From contig CM024753.1 of assembly GCA_014218235.1 (NCBI GenBank), positions 178,040,348-178,104,347 on the forward strand: a DNA stretch of 64,000 nucleotides. Direction: 5' to 3'. The notes below the pieces were generated by a model that was not told where the DNA came from, searched no databases, and saw only the letters and a program-made list of their open reading frames with translations. The position numbers were made by a program, and so were the translations under genes. Numbering within the stretch: the first letter of the stretch is position 1; the number at the start of each line of letters is the position of its first letter. Origin of the DNA: Colocasia esculenta (taxonomy: Eukaryota > Streptophyta > Magnoliopsida > Alismatales > Araceae). Positions 1-11,159 of the stretch are shown piece after piece.

Positions 1-1114
1 TGTATCATCCGAGGTAGCCGCACTTGATCAGGGACTCGATCTCATCCTTGAGCTGGCGGCACTCTGAGGTGTCGTGGCCGTGGTCGTGATGGAAGTGACA
101 ATACTTGTCCTAGTTGTGCATGCGGGGGTCAGAGCGCATCCTTGGCGGCCACCGAACATACTGCTCGTCCCGGATCTCATCTAGGATCTATTCGGGGGCC
201 ACGGTAAGCGGAGTGTACTCGGTGAAGGGGCGTGGTCGGCGTGGCGAGTCCCCGTTGCGCCTGCCTTTCTTCCGATCACGGTCGGAACCGTTGTCGGAAG
301 GCATCTTCTTGTCCGATTGGTCGCCCTGCTCTGCTCAGCCGGTGGCCAGGCTCTCCTCGCACGCCGTGTGGCTCTGGGCGGTGGAGAGAAGCTCGGCGAG
401 GGTGGAGGGCTGCTGCACCCCTAGCGTCCTTTGAAGGAAGCCATCGTGAGTGCCCTGGATGAGGGCACTGGTGGCTAAGGGGACGTCCAGGTGCGAAATG
501 CGAAGTGCTTTAGCCCAGAACCTCTTGACATAGTCCTAGAGCACTTCACCTTTCTTTTTCCAAATAGACAGAAGAGAGGCCGCGGTGCGCGGCTGCGACC
601 TTCCGCCTAGGAAGTTGTCCCGGAAGGACTTCTTCAATTGGTGGAAGGAAGAGATGGAACCTGCGGGGTGGGCTTCAAACCATGCCCGCGTAGTTTCCTT
701 CAAGGTGGCCGGGAAGGCCCGGCATTTGGCTGCATCCGATGCCCTGTGGAACACCATGTGCGACTCGAAGCCGTGGATGTGATCCACTGGGTCAGAAGTG
801 CTGTCATAGGGTGCGATGGTTGGAAGAAGCAGCTTTGGGGAGACCCGGGCCTCCAGGATCTCCACGGTAAATAGGGAGCATAAGTCCAAGTCTTCATCCG
901 CCACAGTTTTACCCTCTGCCCTTTGGACCATTGCATCCATGCGGCGCTCTAGGTCGACGATGCGATGGAGGCATCTGGCCAACTCCTGGTCGGAGTGTAC
1001 AGATCCCTCACGCCTGGACCTGTGGGAGTTGGCGCCCACGATGGAATGCGGGGGTGGCAGGACCACCACGGAGTAGCAGGGTGAATTGTCTTGCTGCTTC
1101 AGGTTTCGATGCAC
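1..1114 (-). pseudogene. Ty3 (Tat/Retand-like) gag remnant
   Basis: The minus strand encodes a retrotransposon capsid (Gag), which would package element RNA into particles. The N-terminal part (1114-536) is open and contains the gag core with the motifs TTRAWFEAHPAG and FRDNFLGG. Homologous sequence continues leftwards to base 1 through stop codons, with DYVKRFWAKALRISHLDVP after the first break and CHFHHDHGHDTSECRQLKDE near the window edge. That last stretch resembles the zinc-finger region of plant Tat/Retand Ty3 gags. The remainder of gag and all of pol would lie left of the window. In-frame stops, for example near 540, 340, 180 and 110, make it non-functional. Family assignment rests on recalled similarity; the clade could be wrong. 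Confidence 0.8.
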
Positions 1115-1605
1115 CGACTGGGCCCTGCGTGACCGTTAGGGTGATTACACCTGCTGCTCCTGCGGTGCTGGAGGGGCACGGGATTGTCGACGAGACGACT
1201 CGGCCTGCTGCTCCGGTGGTGAGGGAACCGTCAGAGCCGGCTGCCTGGCAAACTGGGCCTAGAGGCCCTGACAGATTCCTACCAGATGTTGCATCTATCC
1301 CCGGAGCTCCGCCATCTCCTGGGCAGTTGTGGGTACAGCAAAATGTGGTGGTGTTTTTCTGTTTGGGCTAGAGCCAAATAGGTCTCCACTAAGAGAGAAG
1401 AGGGAAGACGATCGCTGGAGTGGACGGTAGCCTGCAAAGACCAGAACAAGATCAGGGGGGCCCGGTTGAAGAACCGGGGGGAACTTTCTGATGCCTAAGT
1501 CAAATGACTGTAGAAAAACTTGAGGAAGAAGGGTTCGCTGGTGTGTGCCTCGCGTGGAGGGGTGTGTTTGGCCAAGGTTGTGTACCGTTGCATAGGAGTT
1601 ACCTG
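1115..1605 (-). mobile_element. Leader and LTR end of the Tat/Retand-like element (left part)
   Basis: Non-coding sequence upstream of gag on the minus strand. Read on the minus strand, 1498-1440 contains TGACTTAGGCATCAGA followed by a run of C, a signature often seen near the LTR/leader boundary of plant Tat-group Ty3 elements. I could not place the exact LTR end or primer site. The sequence is split at 1605/7493 by a later solo LTR, and the flanks rejoin at the duplicated ACCTG. Confidence 0.55.
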
Positions 1606-2270
1606 TGTAACACCCCGAAAATTCTATCTACTAGAAAACTGTGAATAATTAAATTGTTAAACATAACTACTATCATGATATATAATTAACTCTAATTTAG
1701 AATTAATTTATATTAATAAATGTTATTCTAGTAACATATTGAGAGGTGCGTGCTCTGACAAGGCGACACCGAAATTCTGTAACAAAAATGAAATCTGAAA
1801 ACACCATAATTTTTAGAAAAATATGATAATATTATAAATGTAAATATTTAGAATTGTTGACGTGCAGATTTCGAGATTAAGCCAACGCAACTATTTTCCG
1901 GGTGATTTTTCACCCAGTGGAAAATAAATTCTAAAAATTGAACTAAAATCACCATAATTTGTAAAACCTTTACATTAGCCTATGGCTGAAATTTCAACAC
2001 AAATGGACATCATTTGAGTATGTTTACATGAGGATCTTTGGGCCAGCCGAATTATGGACTATTTACGGTGGTGATTTTCTGAGAATTTTAGCTTGCTTAC
2101 GTGTGAGGAGCTGGGAAAGCCACCTCACTTAAGTAGGAGTCTTACACGATAACCCTATAGGTGTAAGCTAGGGGAGGTGCATGTTAATCTTTTCAATGGT
2201 AAAAACCAAGCGGTTTATACCAAGACACATTGGCAACCGACGTGCCGTTGTGCATGGGGCGCTTGGAAGC

Positions 2271-2277
2271 TATAAGA
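2271..2277 (+). promoter_or_regulatory. Probable TATA box of the family A solo LTR
   Basis: TATAAGA lies just downstream of a block shared with the promoter region of the younger family A LTRs, where TATAAAT is at the equivalent place. The position is inferred from that alignment by eye; no transcript evidence is available. Confidence 0.5.
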
Positions 2278-3426
2278 TCACCCCACCAGCCGATGTTCAA
2301 ATCTTTCCTTCTTTTATATCTGTTGCACTTGGTGTCTCTTTGCTCTGGGGTGTATTGTTGCTGTCATTGCTGTGCTGTTGTCATCTCCAAAGAGGCGCTG
2401 CTACTTCCCTTGCTTTGACCAGGAGTGCTGAGAGCTGTAGTTGTTGGAGACAACTGCGTTGCACCTTGGCACCATATTTCTTTCACCAGCTTTTTGTTCA
2501 TCGAAGTGGAAGTATCACCTTCCAAGATCTGGTAGGATTCTTTTCCTTCCTCTCTTACTCTTACCCCTGAACATACTATAAAACTTATTGTTTAGGTGTT
2601 CAAGTTTTCAAGCTCTTGTCTGATTTCTGTGAGTACCTCTAGAAGCTTGTGTGCATCATGTGTTGTTGTAGGATTCACTCTTTCTTCTTGTCTTCCTCTC
2701 TTGCTTCTCCTTCCTTTAAAGTCTTGGAGTTCAAGTATCCACTTTGATCTTGTGTTGTCATGAGGTTCGGTAAGCCCTTTTAATTACTTCTTTTCCTTGG
2801 GGTCCATGTCTCTAAATTGACACTCATGTCTTTAGGTGTAGACTTATGTACTGGTAGGATTCTCTTTTCGTTTCTCAATCTTTGTCTCCTACCTTTGCGA
2901 AAAGTTCATGTCCACATATATACTTGTTTTCCAACCTTGTAAGCCATCTTAAGAATTATGAGTTCGTCTCTTGTAATCATGTTTTAGTATGTATGTCTGT
3001 AGGATTCTATCCTCCCTTCATACCTTCATCTTCTACCCCTGCTAGAAAGCTCATAACTACACACATGTAGCCTTTGAACTTGTCAACCTATCTTAGATTA
3101 GTGAGTACATCGTCTGTATACATGTTTGTACCTTCAAACTTTCATTTGACTCCTTGAATACCTCTGGTATTATGTTACTATCATGTAGGAATCCTCCTTT
3201 ATAGCTGTTGTTGTAGGAGTTATTCTTCCAGTATCATGTCATGTTGAGTTCTAGCCAGACATGTGTAGGTTGTAGTCTCATGTGTCATCTTGTTCAACAT
3301 GTAAATCAATAGTGAAGGCTAGAAATAGGTCCTACTATTTGACATGATTCATGTATAGGTCTATTGGTTTCATAGATAAGTCCCTTAGAACTGTAGTTAC
3401 ACCATTTCTGGAAGTGGAACCAACGA

Positions 3427-3645
3427 CTGTCGACAGACAGGAAGTACTTGTCGACAGGCCTCAAGTTCACAGAACCCAGAACTTCTGAAAAATCAGTAGC
3501 TGTCGACAGATAGCTCTCATATGTCGACAGATGACCCTGACCTATCGACAGATGACCCTTGCCTGTCGACAGGCACAGTCCAAAATCCAGAAACATGGTT
3601 CTGGAAAGCAGTACCTGTCGACAGCTACCTTCTGGCTGTCGACAG
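3427..3645. repeat. Cluster of CTGTCGACAG palindromes in the family A solo LTR
   Basis: About eight copies of the 10-bp palindrome CTGTCGACAG or one-base variants (TTGTCGACAG, ATGTCGACAG, CTATCGACAG) occur within 220 bp, irregularly spaced. The same motif clusters at the matching place of the LTRs at 20856 and 27250 and in the internal region near 26624-26842. Confidence 0.9.
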
Positions 3646-4391
3646 ATACAGTCCTGTTGTGTTTTCAGCACTAATTCTTGTCCCATTCCTTGAAGATTCA
3701 CTATACTATTGACCCTATGAGTTGTTTACCTCATTTCCTTGGATTCTAAACTACTTTATGATCAAGATAATTTGATTATTCATTCATCAAACTATACTTT
3801 GAATTTCTATTCCTATTGTGCTTATGAAACTTATGATTTGAAGACAGTGCTCCCTTCAAAGAGGGTTTAGGATCATTTATGGTAGCACCAGTCACTTGTG
3901 ATCAGCTGTGGGCGATAGTTTGTAGGTAAATCCAAGTCAATGGACTGACGATGGTGGGTACTAACCCCGTTCTTGCGCAATGAACAAGATCCAAGGTGCT
4001 GGAATCGCCTAGGCACTGAGGATGTATTTATGTTATTTATTAACCTCTTGAGAGCAGTAGGATGCCTGTCAAATTCATTTCCGAATACAGTTATGATCTG
4101 AATTTTTGTAAGACAAATGTGACTTCTGTTCTGAGATTCGTTTGAGCCCGTTATGAAACCAACTTGGGCTATATGTTTGTGTTAAGTATGAAGTTCACGA
4201 GAAAGTATGATTTGATCAATATACACACTTTTTGAATACTCACTTAGTTCTGCAATTGAAACTCCTATCTTTATGCTTACTTTCACCTACTGAGTCATCC
4301 GACTCATGCCTTTCTTTTCTCCACCCCCTTTCAGATTGGAGGTAAGTGCAATCTCAACTACAGATGATTCACAACTCTGCTGGTGAAGAAG

Positions 4392-7204
4392 TGTAAGACC
4401 TGGCTTCCCGACTTTCCATCCGGCTCTGGGATGACTGGTCACTGATGCGTCCAGGCTGGGCGACGCATCAGTGTCACATCGGGGGTGCCCGACGCGACAG
4501 TCATCTGTGTCATGGTGAGTCTGTGTGTCGCGTTCTTGTCGTGCCCGTGTTGCCTGTCGCGTTCTTGTAGCGCCCGATCAACGGGTCGCGATAGTGTTTT
4601 GTTGTGTTGCGCTGTCTGGTCGTCTGACATCTGTCAGGGTGGCAGGTGTGTCAGTACGGCCGGTTGTGTTGTCGCAGTGCCCGTGGGGGGTGCGTTCTTG
4701 TTGCGGTCCGTTGACCCATCACGTTAAGGTCCGTAACGCGATGGGGCGGTCCGTCGCGTTCTGGGTGCCAGGAGCTTAAGGCGCAGGCCAGCTACCCCTT
4801 TCCCCTCTCTCTCCTCTTCTTCCCTTTCCCCTCTTCTCCGGCGGTGGGGAGGCTCCCCTCCGGCGATCAGAGAGTGGTGGCACCGGCGGGCTCGTGGCGG
4901 CGTCGTGGCACGTGTGTGGAGCGAGGAGGAGGTGGCCAACCGACGTGAAGGGCCCCTCGTGGGTCAGTTCTTTGCGAAAGGTAGGGATTTCTTGTGCCCT
5001 TCCCAATCCGGGTGGATCGGGAGTCCTCGGGGTTTTGTAGTTAACTTACAGCTTTCCCGCTCCCCTCCCCGTGTGTGCATGCTTTTATGGTTTTGGGCGA
5101 CCCCGGGATTGAGGACCCCGTTGGTTTGCCTCCCTGCTAGTGTTGCGACCGCACGGTGCGTCGCGACATCAGTAGAGGCGTCGCCCCGGTCGGGCGCGAC
5201 CTTATCGCGGCGCACTTGGCAGTCGTGATAAGGGTCGCTATCGCAACCTGGTTTCCCGTCGCGATAGATAGGCTGTCACGATGCGCTGCCCAGTCACATC
5301 AAGGCTATTGTCGCGGTGCCCTTCCCTGTCGTGATGGCATCGCGATGTCCTGTGGGGGCGCGACAGTGCCTGTGCTGCCTCGGGTGGTTTCCGTGGCCGG
5401 TTTGTGTGTCAGCGTGTGCCCCAGGGCAAGCTTTGCCCTTAGGACCTTCTGGTAGGGAACGCGACAGGTTGCCTCCCTGCATTCAGTGACCGAAGGTGAC
5501 ACATTCGTGGCCTTGTCCTGGCAGCGGTGCCAGGAGGGTCGCGTCTGTCTAATAATCGATTGACTGGCGGTCAATCGATTGTTAGCAGAGCAACGGGCTT
5601 TCTGTACTACTGGTAGTGCTCCGAGGTTTTGGCTCGCTCGTGCGTGTTTGCTTGGCCGACGACCCTTTTGAGGGTCCGTGCGTGCCTCTCGCTTGCTGGG
5701 CTTGTCGTATGCTACAAGCCAGTGGTTCGGCGTGGTTTTTGTTGTGCTGCCCCGCCTGTTCGCCCGGTGCTTGGCACCTGAGGGCTAGTCCCGTTCAGAG
5801 GTTGTCTCCGTTTCCTGGGACCCCCATCCTCGGGAGCCCGTTGAGGGAGGTATCCGGGCTATGAGCGTGCTCGAGTTGGCAGCCCACATGAGCAGACTCT
5901 GGAGCTGAGGGGAAAACAAGATTTGGACAACGGCGCTGAGTCATTTGTAGAGCTCTCTTGTCTGGGTCTGGGACACCGAGGGGTTCGGAGTGCTTTCCTG
6001 GTGCAGACCAGACAGTCCCTTGTCTCACTGCCTCTCTCTGCATTGGTTCCGGAGCCACATAGTAGTGTTAGGCATGAGGTCGCAGCTTGGCCAGGCTACA
6101 ATGTTGCGTGTGTTGTGTGTTTCTGTGGTGGCTCTGTCTCACCCTTGCACGGGGGCAGAGGCAGGAGCTAGGCTAGCGAGTAGAGCGCGTGGACTACGGG
6201 TCCCCCTCTTGGCTGCTAGCGGCAGTGGCTTGGTTGCTGTTGTTGTGACGGTGTTCCCTCATGATGTTTCTAAGTGTTCTCCATTGCCCTAGCTGCACGG
6301 CGGTTGTAGCCTGGCCGTGCTTGCTCCCATGGGCGTCGTTGGTCTGGCCTGGTGCGGACCGGTGCTTCTGGTGGTTTCCGCTCGATGTTCCTGCAGTTCC
6401 GTGGTTCTGTGCCGTGGTGCCTATCCGTGGTGGCACCGGTAGGTGCAGTTCCTGACATGGTGCGTGTCCAGGGTCTGGGCGGTTCTGCTTCTAGGCCCTC
6501 GACCTTGTAGAGGTCTGAGGTGGCCGTGCTTGCGGTGAGACGTCGTTCACACCTGGTTGTTCCGTGGTCTCGGCAGGTGTGCCGAGGGTTGCTTCCGCTT
6601 TGTGCTCGACTTCGTTGGTTTTTGCGGGAGTCGTGTGTGTGCCACGACCTCGGTTGGTGGTTGTGGTGTCGTGTTGTTCTCTTCCACTGCTTAGTAGTAC
6701 CATGCTGTAGGAGTTTTTCGCTTTACAGCTTTCTAGTGTAGTTTCCTGTTTTCGGAGTTCCTGCTGCTCTGGCCGGTGAGGGACTGGTAATCCCTACTGG
6801 GCCTTGTTTGCGAGGCTCACCCCCCTACTTCCTTCAGCTAGGGGCTCTTCGTCGTGGGAGCTCGGTGTTGGACGGGTTGCGGAGGCGGCTGTGGCGCCGT
6901 GTTGTTGTCAGCAGCAGTGAGAGTGAGTGTTGTGAGATCTTGTACCCGAGTGAGTTGAGAGTTGTGTTTTGCAAGTCCTCGGGGTATGCCCCTTAAGGAC
7001 TGCACCTTTTCTCTCGTACCTGTGCTTTTGCTTGGGACGCATTGTACAACCCTTTTGTATAATGTACAGATTATTATAGTTATTTGAACTCAGTACATAT
7101 CTCACTAGACTTTTTCATATAACCCTTCCGGCTCTTCGAATCCGTGGGTGGTAGCGCGACCCTCGGGGTCCCCGACGAGGGGTCCGAGAGGTCGGGTCGT
7201 TACA
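4392..7204 (+). mobile_element. Solo LTR of Ty3 family Z, nested in the family A LTR
   Basis: Starts TGTAAGACC and ends GGTCGGGTCGTTACA, 2,813 bp, flanked by AGAAG on both sides (4387-4391 and 7205-7209). The reverse complement matches the LTR at 57520-60320 in ends, length and content, including a conserved hairpin and many AACGCGAC/GTCGCGTT motifs. The flank is GAAGAAG-rich, so the duplication could be offset by a base or three. The open frames here are unrelated GC-rich frames with no recognisable domain. Confidence 0.88.
5550..5585. other. Inverted-repeat hairpin in the family Z LTR
   Basis: AATCGATTGAC and GTCAATCGATT form a perfect 11-bp stem around a 5-nt loop. The other family Z LTR keeps a hairpin at the equivalent place (59139-59175), with different outer and loop-side bases. 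Confidence 0.75.
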
Positions 7205-7497
7205 AGAAGAAGAAGAAGAACATAGCTTTTGTGATTCTTTAGAGATTTTGTTGTACTATTAAAGGTCTAGAGAGAGAAAGTTTGGCTTTATGTAAATAAT
7301 GGGTTTTAATACTTAGTTACCTTGTTGAGGTATAGTACTTCCAAAGATGCCTTTGTGGAATGGTTTGCTAGTCTTGGGCATTACATAGATTTGTCTGCCC
7401 ATAATGAAGTTTGTTAGTGTAACCCCTCTTCCGATCAAGTGCTCTGTGATATGTATATATGTGTGTGTGTGCGGTCAGAGGAGGGTGTTACAACCTG

Positions 7498-7960
7498 TGC
7501 CTTTTATAGGCGAAGGTTCGGAAGAGGTTGGACGTGTTGTCCTTTGATGACGTCGGAAAGGGCGTGCCGGTTGACGCTCTTAGTAGGGAGTTATCCATTG
7601 AGGCGTTCATTAAAGATCTCTATGATTAATGTCACCCCTGTATCGTGGGGCGCATGGTGCGCCTTTGTAACTGCCATTGAGGATCTCCATGATTAATGTC
7701 ACCCCTGTATCCTCTTCGGCCTTTACTTATATCCGTTGATATATATCCTTTTGAAGGTAGTTTTAAGATGAAGAGAAATATGGATTCTGATATGACATTA
7801 TATTTGATCTCTTGTAAAATCTCTTCTCTTCTCTTCTTCATCTCCGATGTGTAAGTGGATCGAGTTGAGTTGTTTGGACTTGTCCAAGGATCTATCAAAA
7901 TCTTTCACACTCTTTATAGATTACAATATCATTGAGTTATGTTCCCAAAAAAATAGACAT
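7498..7960 (-). mobile_element. Probable LTR of the Tat/Retand-like element (right part)
   Basis: Continuation of the host element after the solo LTR insertion. A block of about 35 bp (GATCTC, T/C, ATGATTAATGTCACCCC, TGTATC) occurs twice, near 7614-7648 and 7682-7713, giving a short internal duplication. The outer LTR end could not be fixed, because the next foldback element begins at about 7971. Confidence 0.45.
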
Positions 7961-8456
7961 GTTATTTTTTAGGAAAATTAATTAGAGGTCCCTATCAGAG
8001 GGTCGACTTAATTTATAGTCCCTGTCAGAAAATTGGAAGTCATATAGTCCTTACCTTTTGTGTTAGTTTAATTTCTAGTCCCTACTTTTAATTTCTCAGC
8101 ATTTATGAGTTTTGGAAGACGAGTCGTCCGTTTAGCATCAACTTTTTCCAATTTTGCCCTTCCTTCTTCTGCTCTTTCCCTATGTACACTTACATTAGTT
8201 ATAGTTAGTGTATATATCGTTTACAATAGCCTTTATATCTCTTACAGTAAGCCTTTGTATCAGTTATAGTAAGCATTCATATCACTTACTGTAAGCCTTT
8301 GTATCTCTTACAGTAAGCCTTTGTATCAATTACAGCAAGCCTTCATATCACTTACAATAAGCCTTTGTATTTTGTATGAGTTATAGTAAGCCTTTGTATC
8401 AGTTACAGACTACAACTATAAGCTCTTACAAAAGAAAAAAAACTTTATTTGTTTGC

Positions 8457-8531
8457 AAGTGCTAGGATTCGAACCAAAGTCTTCACAAACTCAACATGAG
8501 ATACCCTTACCACTAAGCTACAACTACACTT
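8457..8531 (-). other. tRNA-like segment in the left arm of the foldback element
   Basis: On the minus strand TAGCTTAGTGGTAAGGG resembles a pol III A box/D arm. GGTTCGAATCC, about 45 bp further on, is a good B box/T arm. Outer bases AAGTGT and CACTTG could pair. Spacing between the outer stem and the D arm is too long for a normal tRNA, so this is a tRNA-derived relic rather than a functional gene. Confidence 0.55.
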
Positions 8532-8825
8532 ATGTTACAATATAACATATAATATATTTAATTAAGTATTGATATCACTTATAGAAAATATACACATCAT
8601 TTACAGTAAGTCTTGACATTATTTATAGTATATATTAAATTCAATTACAGTAAACATTATTCTCTATTACAATACACGTTTATACTCTATTATAGCATAT
8701 GTTAAGTCTTATTACAGTAAATATTATTCCATATTAGTAACATACATTAAAATACATTAACCTATATTTTTGTTACATAATAACATAGGTTAATGTATAT
8801 TGGAACAAAATGTAATGTATGTTAT

Positions 8826-9575
8826 TAATGTATGTTAAGATATACTGTAATAGAGCTTAACATATATTGTAACAGAACTTAATGTATATTGTAATAGAGC
8901 TTAATGTATATTGTAACAGAGCTTAATATATATTGTAACAGAGCTTAATGTATATTGTAACAGAGCTTCATGTATATTGTAACAGAGCTTAATGTATATT
9001 GTAATATAGCTTAATGTATGTTGTAACAGAGTTTAATATATATTGTAACAGAGAGTGTCAATATATATTAAACTCTGTTACAACATACATTAAGCTATGT
9101 TACAATATATATTAAGCTCTGTTACAATATACATTAAGCTCTGTTACAATGTACATTAAGTTCTGTTACAATATATATTGAACTCTATTACAGTATACAT
9201 TAAACTCTGTTACAATATATATTAAGCTCTGTTACAATATATATTAAGCTCTGTTACAATATATATTAAGCTCTGTTACAATATACATTAGGTTCTGTTA
9301 CAATATATATTAAACTCTGTTACAACATACATTAAGCTCTGTTACAATATATATTAAGCTCTGTTACAATATACATTAAGCTCTGTTACAATATATATTA
9401 AGCTCTGTTACAATATATATTAAGCTCTGTTACAATATATATTAAGCTCTGTTACAATATATATTAAGCTCTGTCACAATATATATTAAGCTCTGTCACA
9501 ATATTCATTAAGTTCTGTTATAATATACATTAAGTTTTGTTACAATATATATTAATCTCTGTTACAGTATACCTT
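8826..9575. repeat. Opposed 22-bp tandem arrays at the centre of the foldback
   Basis: From about 8826 to 9050 a 22-bp unit of the form TTAATGTATATTGTAACAGAGC repeats about nine times. From about 9060 to 9575 its reverse complement (unit GTTACAATATATATTAAGCT plus CT) repeats over twenty times. The arms are unequal. The arrays turn over at about 9052-9062. Confidence 0.9.
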
Positions 9576-9866
9576 AACATACATTAATAACATACATTAA
9601 AATACATTAACCTATATTATTATAATAATATTAATGTAATGTATGTTATTAATGTATGTTACTATAGGGAATAATATTTACTGTAATAAGACTTAACATA
9701 TGCTATAATAGAGAATAAACATGTCTTGTAATAGAGAATAATGTTTACTGTAATTGAGTTTAACATATACTATAAGTAATATCAAGACTTACTGTAAATG
9801 ATGTGTATATTTGCTATAAGTGATATCAATACTTAATAAAATATATTATATGTTATATTGTAACAC

Positions 9867-9945
9867 AAGTGTAGTTGTAGCTTAGTAGTAAGGGTATCTC
9901 ATGTTGGGTTTTGGAAGACCTCGGTTTGAATCCTAACACTTGCAA
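9867..9945 (+). other. tRNA-like segment in the right arm of the foldback element
   Basis: Inverted counterpart of 8457-8531, with TAGCTTAGTAGTAAGGG (A box-like) and GGTTTGAATCC (B box with one change from GGTTCGAATCC). CAAGTGT at the start and ACACTTG at the end are perfectly complementary. It has diverged from the left copy at several bases. Confidence 0.5.
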
Positions 9946-10349
9946 ACAAATAAAGTTTTTTTTTTCATTTGTAAGAAGAGTTTATAGCTGTAGTCTGTAA
10001 CTGATACAAAGACTTACTGTAACTGATACAAAGACTTATTGTAAGAGATATAAAGGCTTACTGTAACTGATATAATGGCTTGCTGTAAACGATATATACA
10101 CTAACTGTAACGAATGTAAGTATACATAGGGAAAGAGCAGAAGAAGGAAGGGCAAAATAGGAAAAAAGTTGATGCTAAAAGAACGACTCATCTTTCAAGA
10201 CTCATAAATGCTGAGAAACTAAAAGCAGGGACTAGAAATTAAACTAATACAAAAAGTAAGGACTATATGACTTCTGATTTTCTGACAGGGACTATAAATT
10301 AAGTCAACCCTCTGACAGGGACCTCTAATTAATTCTCCCTATTTTTATG

Positions 10350-10954
10350 ACATTTTATTGTATGTACTAGAGCCCATCTATTATGTCACCACTTGAATGT
10401 TAAGATTTCAGATTAAAGTTTCACAACCTCGATTTACCCCCCACCTTTTTTTTTTAACGTTTTGTTCTGCGCCTCTGAACCAAGCACCCCATCAATGGAG
10501 TGCCAGGTTGGGTAGGTATGTTTCCCGTGTAGTCTAGGTCATTTCTTCCTAATTTAAATGCAATTGTCAGAATAAATTTCCTACAGGAACCCTATCATCT
10601 ATACAACAAACTTAGTAGCCTCTCATGTATATATCCTCCAACTTATCTGGCAAGAAACTATTGTTTGAGAAAGCGAAACTATTGTTCCAAGTTGTAAGGG
10701 AACTGCCCTCCGGAGGCTTCAAGAGCCCAAGCTCCAAAGAGTTCCTCTCCGTGTTCTTGTAATCGAGGAGGGGGTCCTCTATGACCGAAAGTACCCCCTC
10801 CTCCGCTATCGTCTGCGTCTTCGACTAGAGGAGCTTTCTCTCCTTTTGGAGTATTTTGTCTGGGAAAGTTTTCCCAGTGAGTCTTCGACTGTGCTCTTAG
10901 GCATTGTCGGTGTTGTGGCTATCTCCATTCGGAGTTGTCCAACAATGGTCTAGT
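10350..10954. other. Unassigned sequence left of the copia-like element
   Basis: No domain was recognised. It continues on the far side of the copia-like insertion at 17005. It is moderately GC-rich from 10690 to 10950 with short open frames only. It may be part of an older non-LTR element or degraded host DNA. Confidence 0.3.
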
Positions 10955-11159
10955 ATCTTTGTTGAACCACTTTATAGTTGTCGTTGTATTTTGGTGATAA
11001 CAAAACTTATGATGATTTCAATTAGTATATCTTTGTTGATTAAATGTTATTGAATATTTTGTTTCATCTGTGTTGCATCAATCTCATAACAAAATGCTAA
11101 GTCTCTCATTGATACAATATGGCGCACTAAAATGATAAAATCGATGTTTAATCAATATA

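Larger units (their letters stand above)
1606..7492 (+). mobile_element. Solo LTR, chromovirus-like Ty3 (family A), split by a second solo LTR
   Basis: Starts TGTAACACCCCG and ends GGAGGGTGTTACA. It is flanked by a perfect 5-bp duplication ACCTG (1601-1605 and 7493-7497), so it is an LTR left after recombination removed the body of the element. Removing the 4392-7204 insertion leaves about 3.1 kb. The left part resembles the LTRs at 20856-23889 and 27250-30283. Both share the block around the motif CCGGGTGATTTTTCACC, a core-promoter block around the motif GTGCCGTTGTGCATGG followed by a TATA element, and a cluster of CTGTCGACAG palindromes. It is oriented plus. Confidence 0.9.
7971..10340. mobile_element. 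Giant inverted-repeat (foldback) element, 2.4 kb
   Basis: The two ends are inverted copies. The left end reads AATTAATTAGAGGTCCCTAT and the right end, reverse complemented, reads AATTAATTAGAGGTCCCTGT. Similarity continues inwards for at least 300 bp (AATTTCTAGTCCCT, CTCAGCATTTATGAGT, GCCCTTCCTTCTTCTGCTC) and then through repeat arrays almost to the centre near 9055. There is no open frame of note, so it is non-autonomous. Flanks share an imperfect AT-rich run (TATTTTTT), possibly a 9- to 10-bp target duplication as in Mutator-like elements. That class is a guess. Confidence 0.85.

Noticed and set aside
4485..6741. Many open frames of 60-100 codons on both strands in GC-rich sequence
   Set aside because: They lie within a family Z LTR, have no domain, and the equivalent frames in the other LTR copy (57520-60320) are not conserved as protein.
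8457..8531. Possible functional tRNA gene
   Set aside because: Arm spacing and stems do not make a normal cloverleaf; duplicated in a transposon arm.
8826..9575. Regularly repeated short unit resembling a CRISPR array
   Set aside because: The 22-bp units are directly tandem without spacers, and the setting is a plant foldback element.
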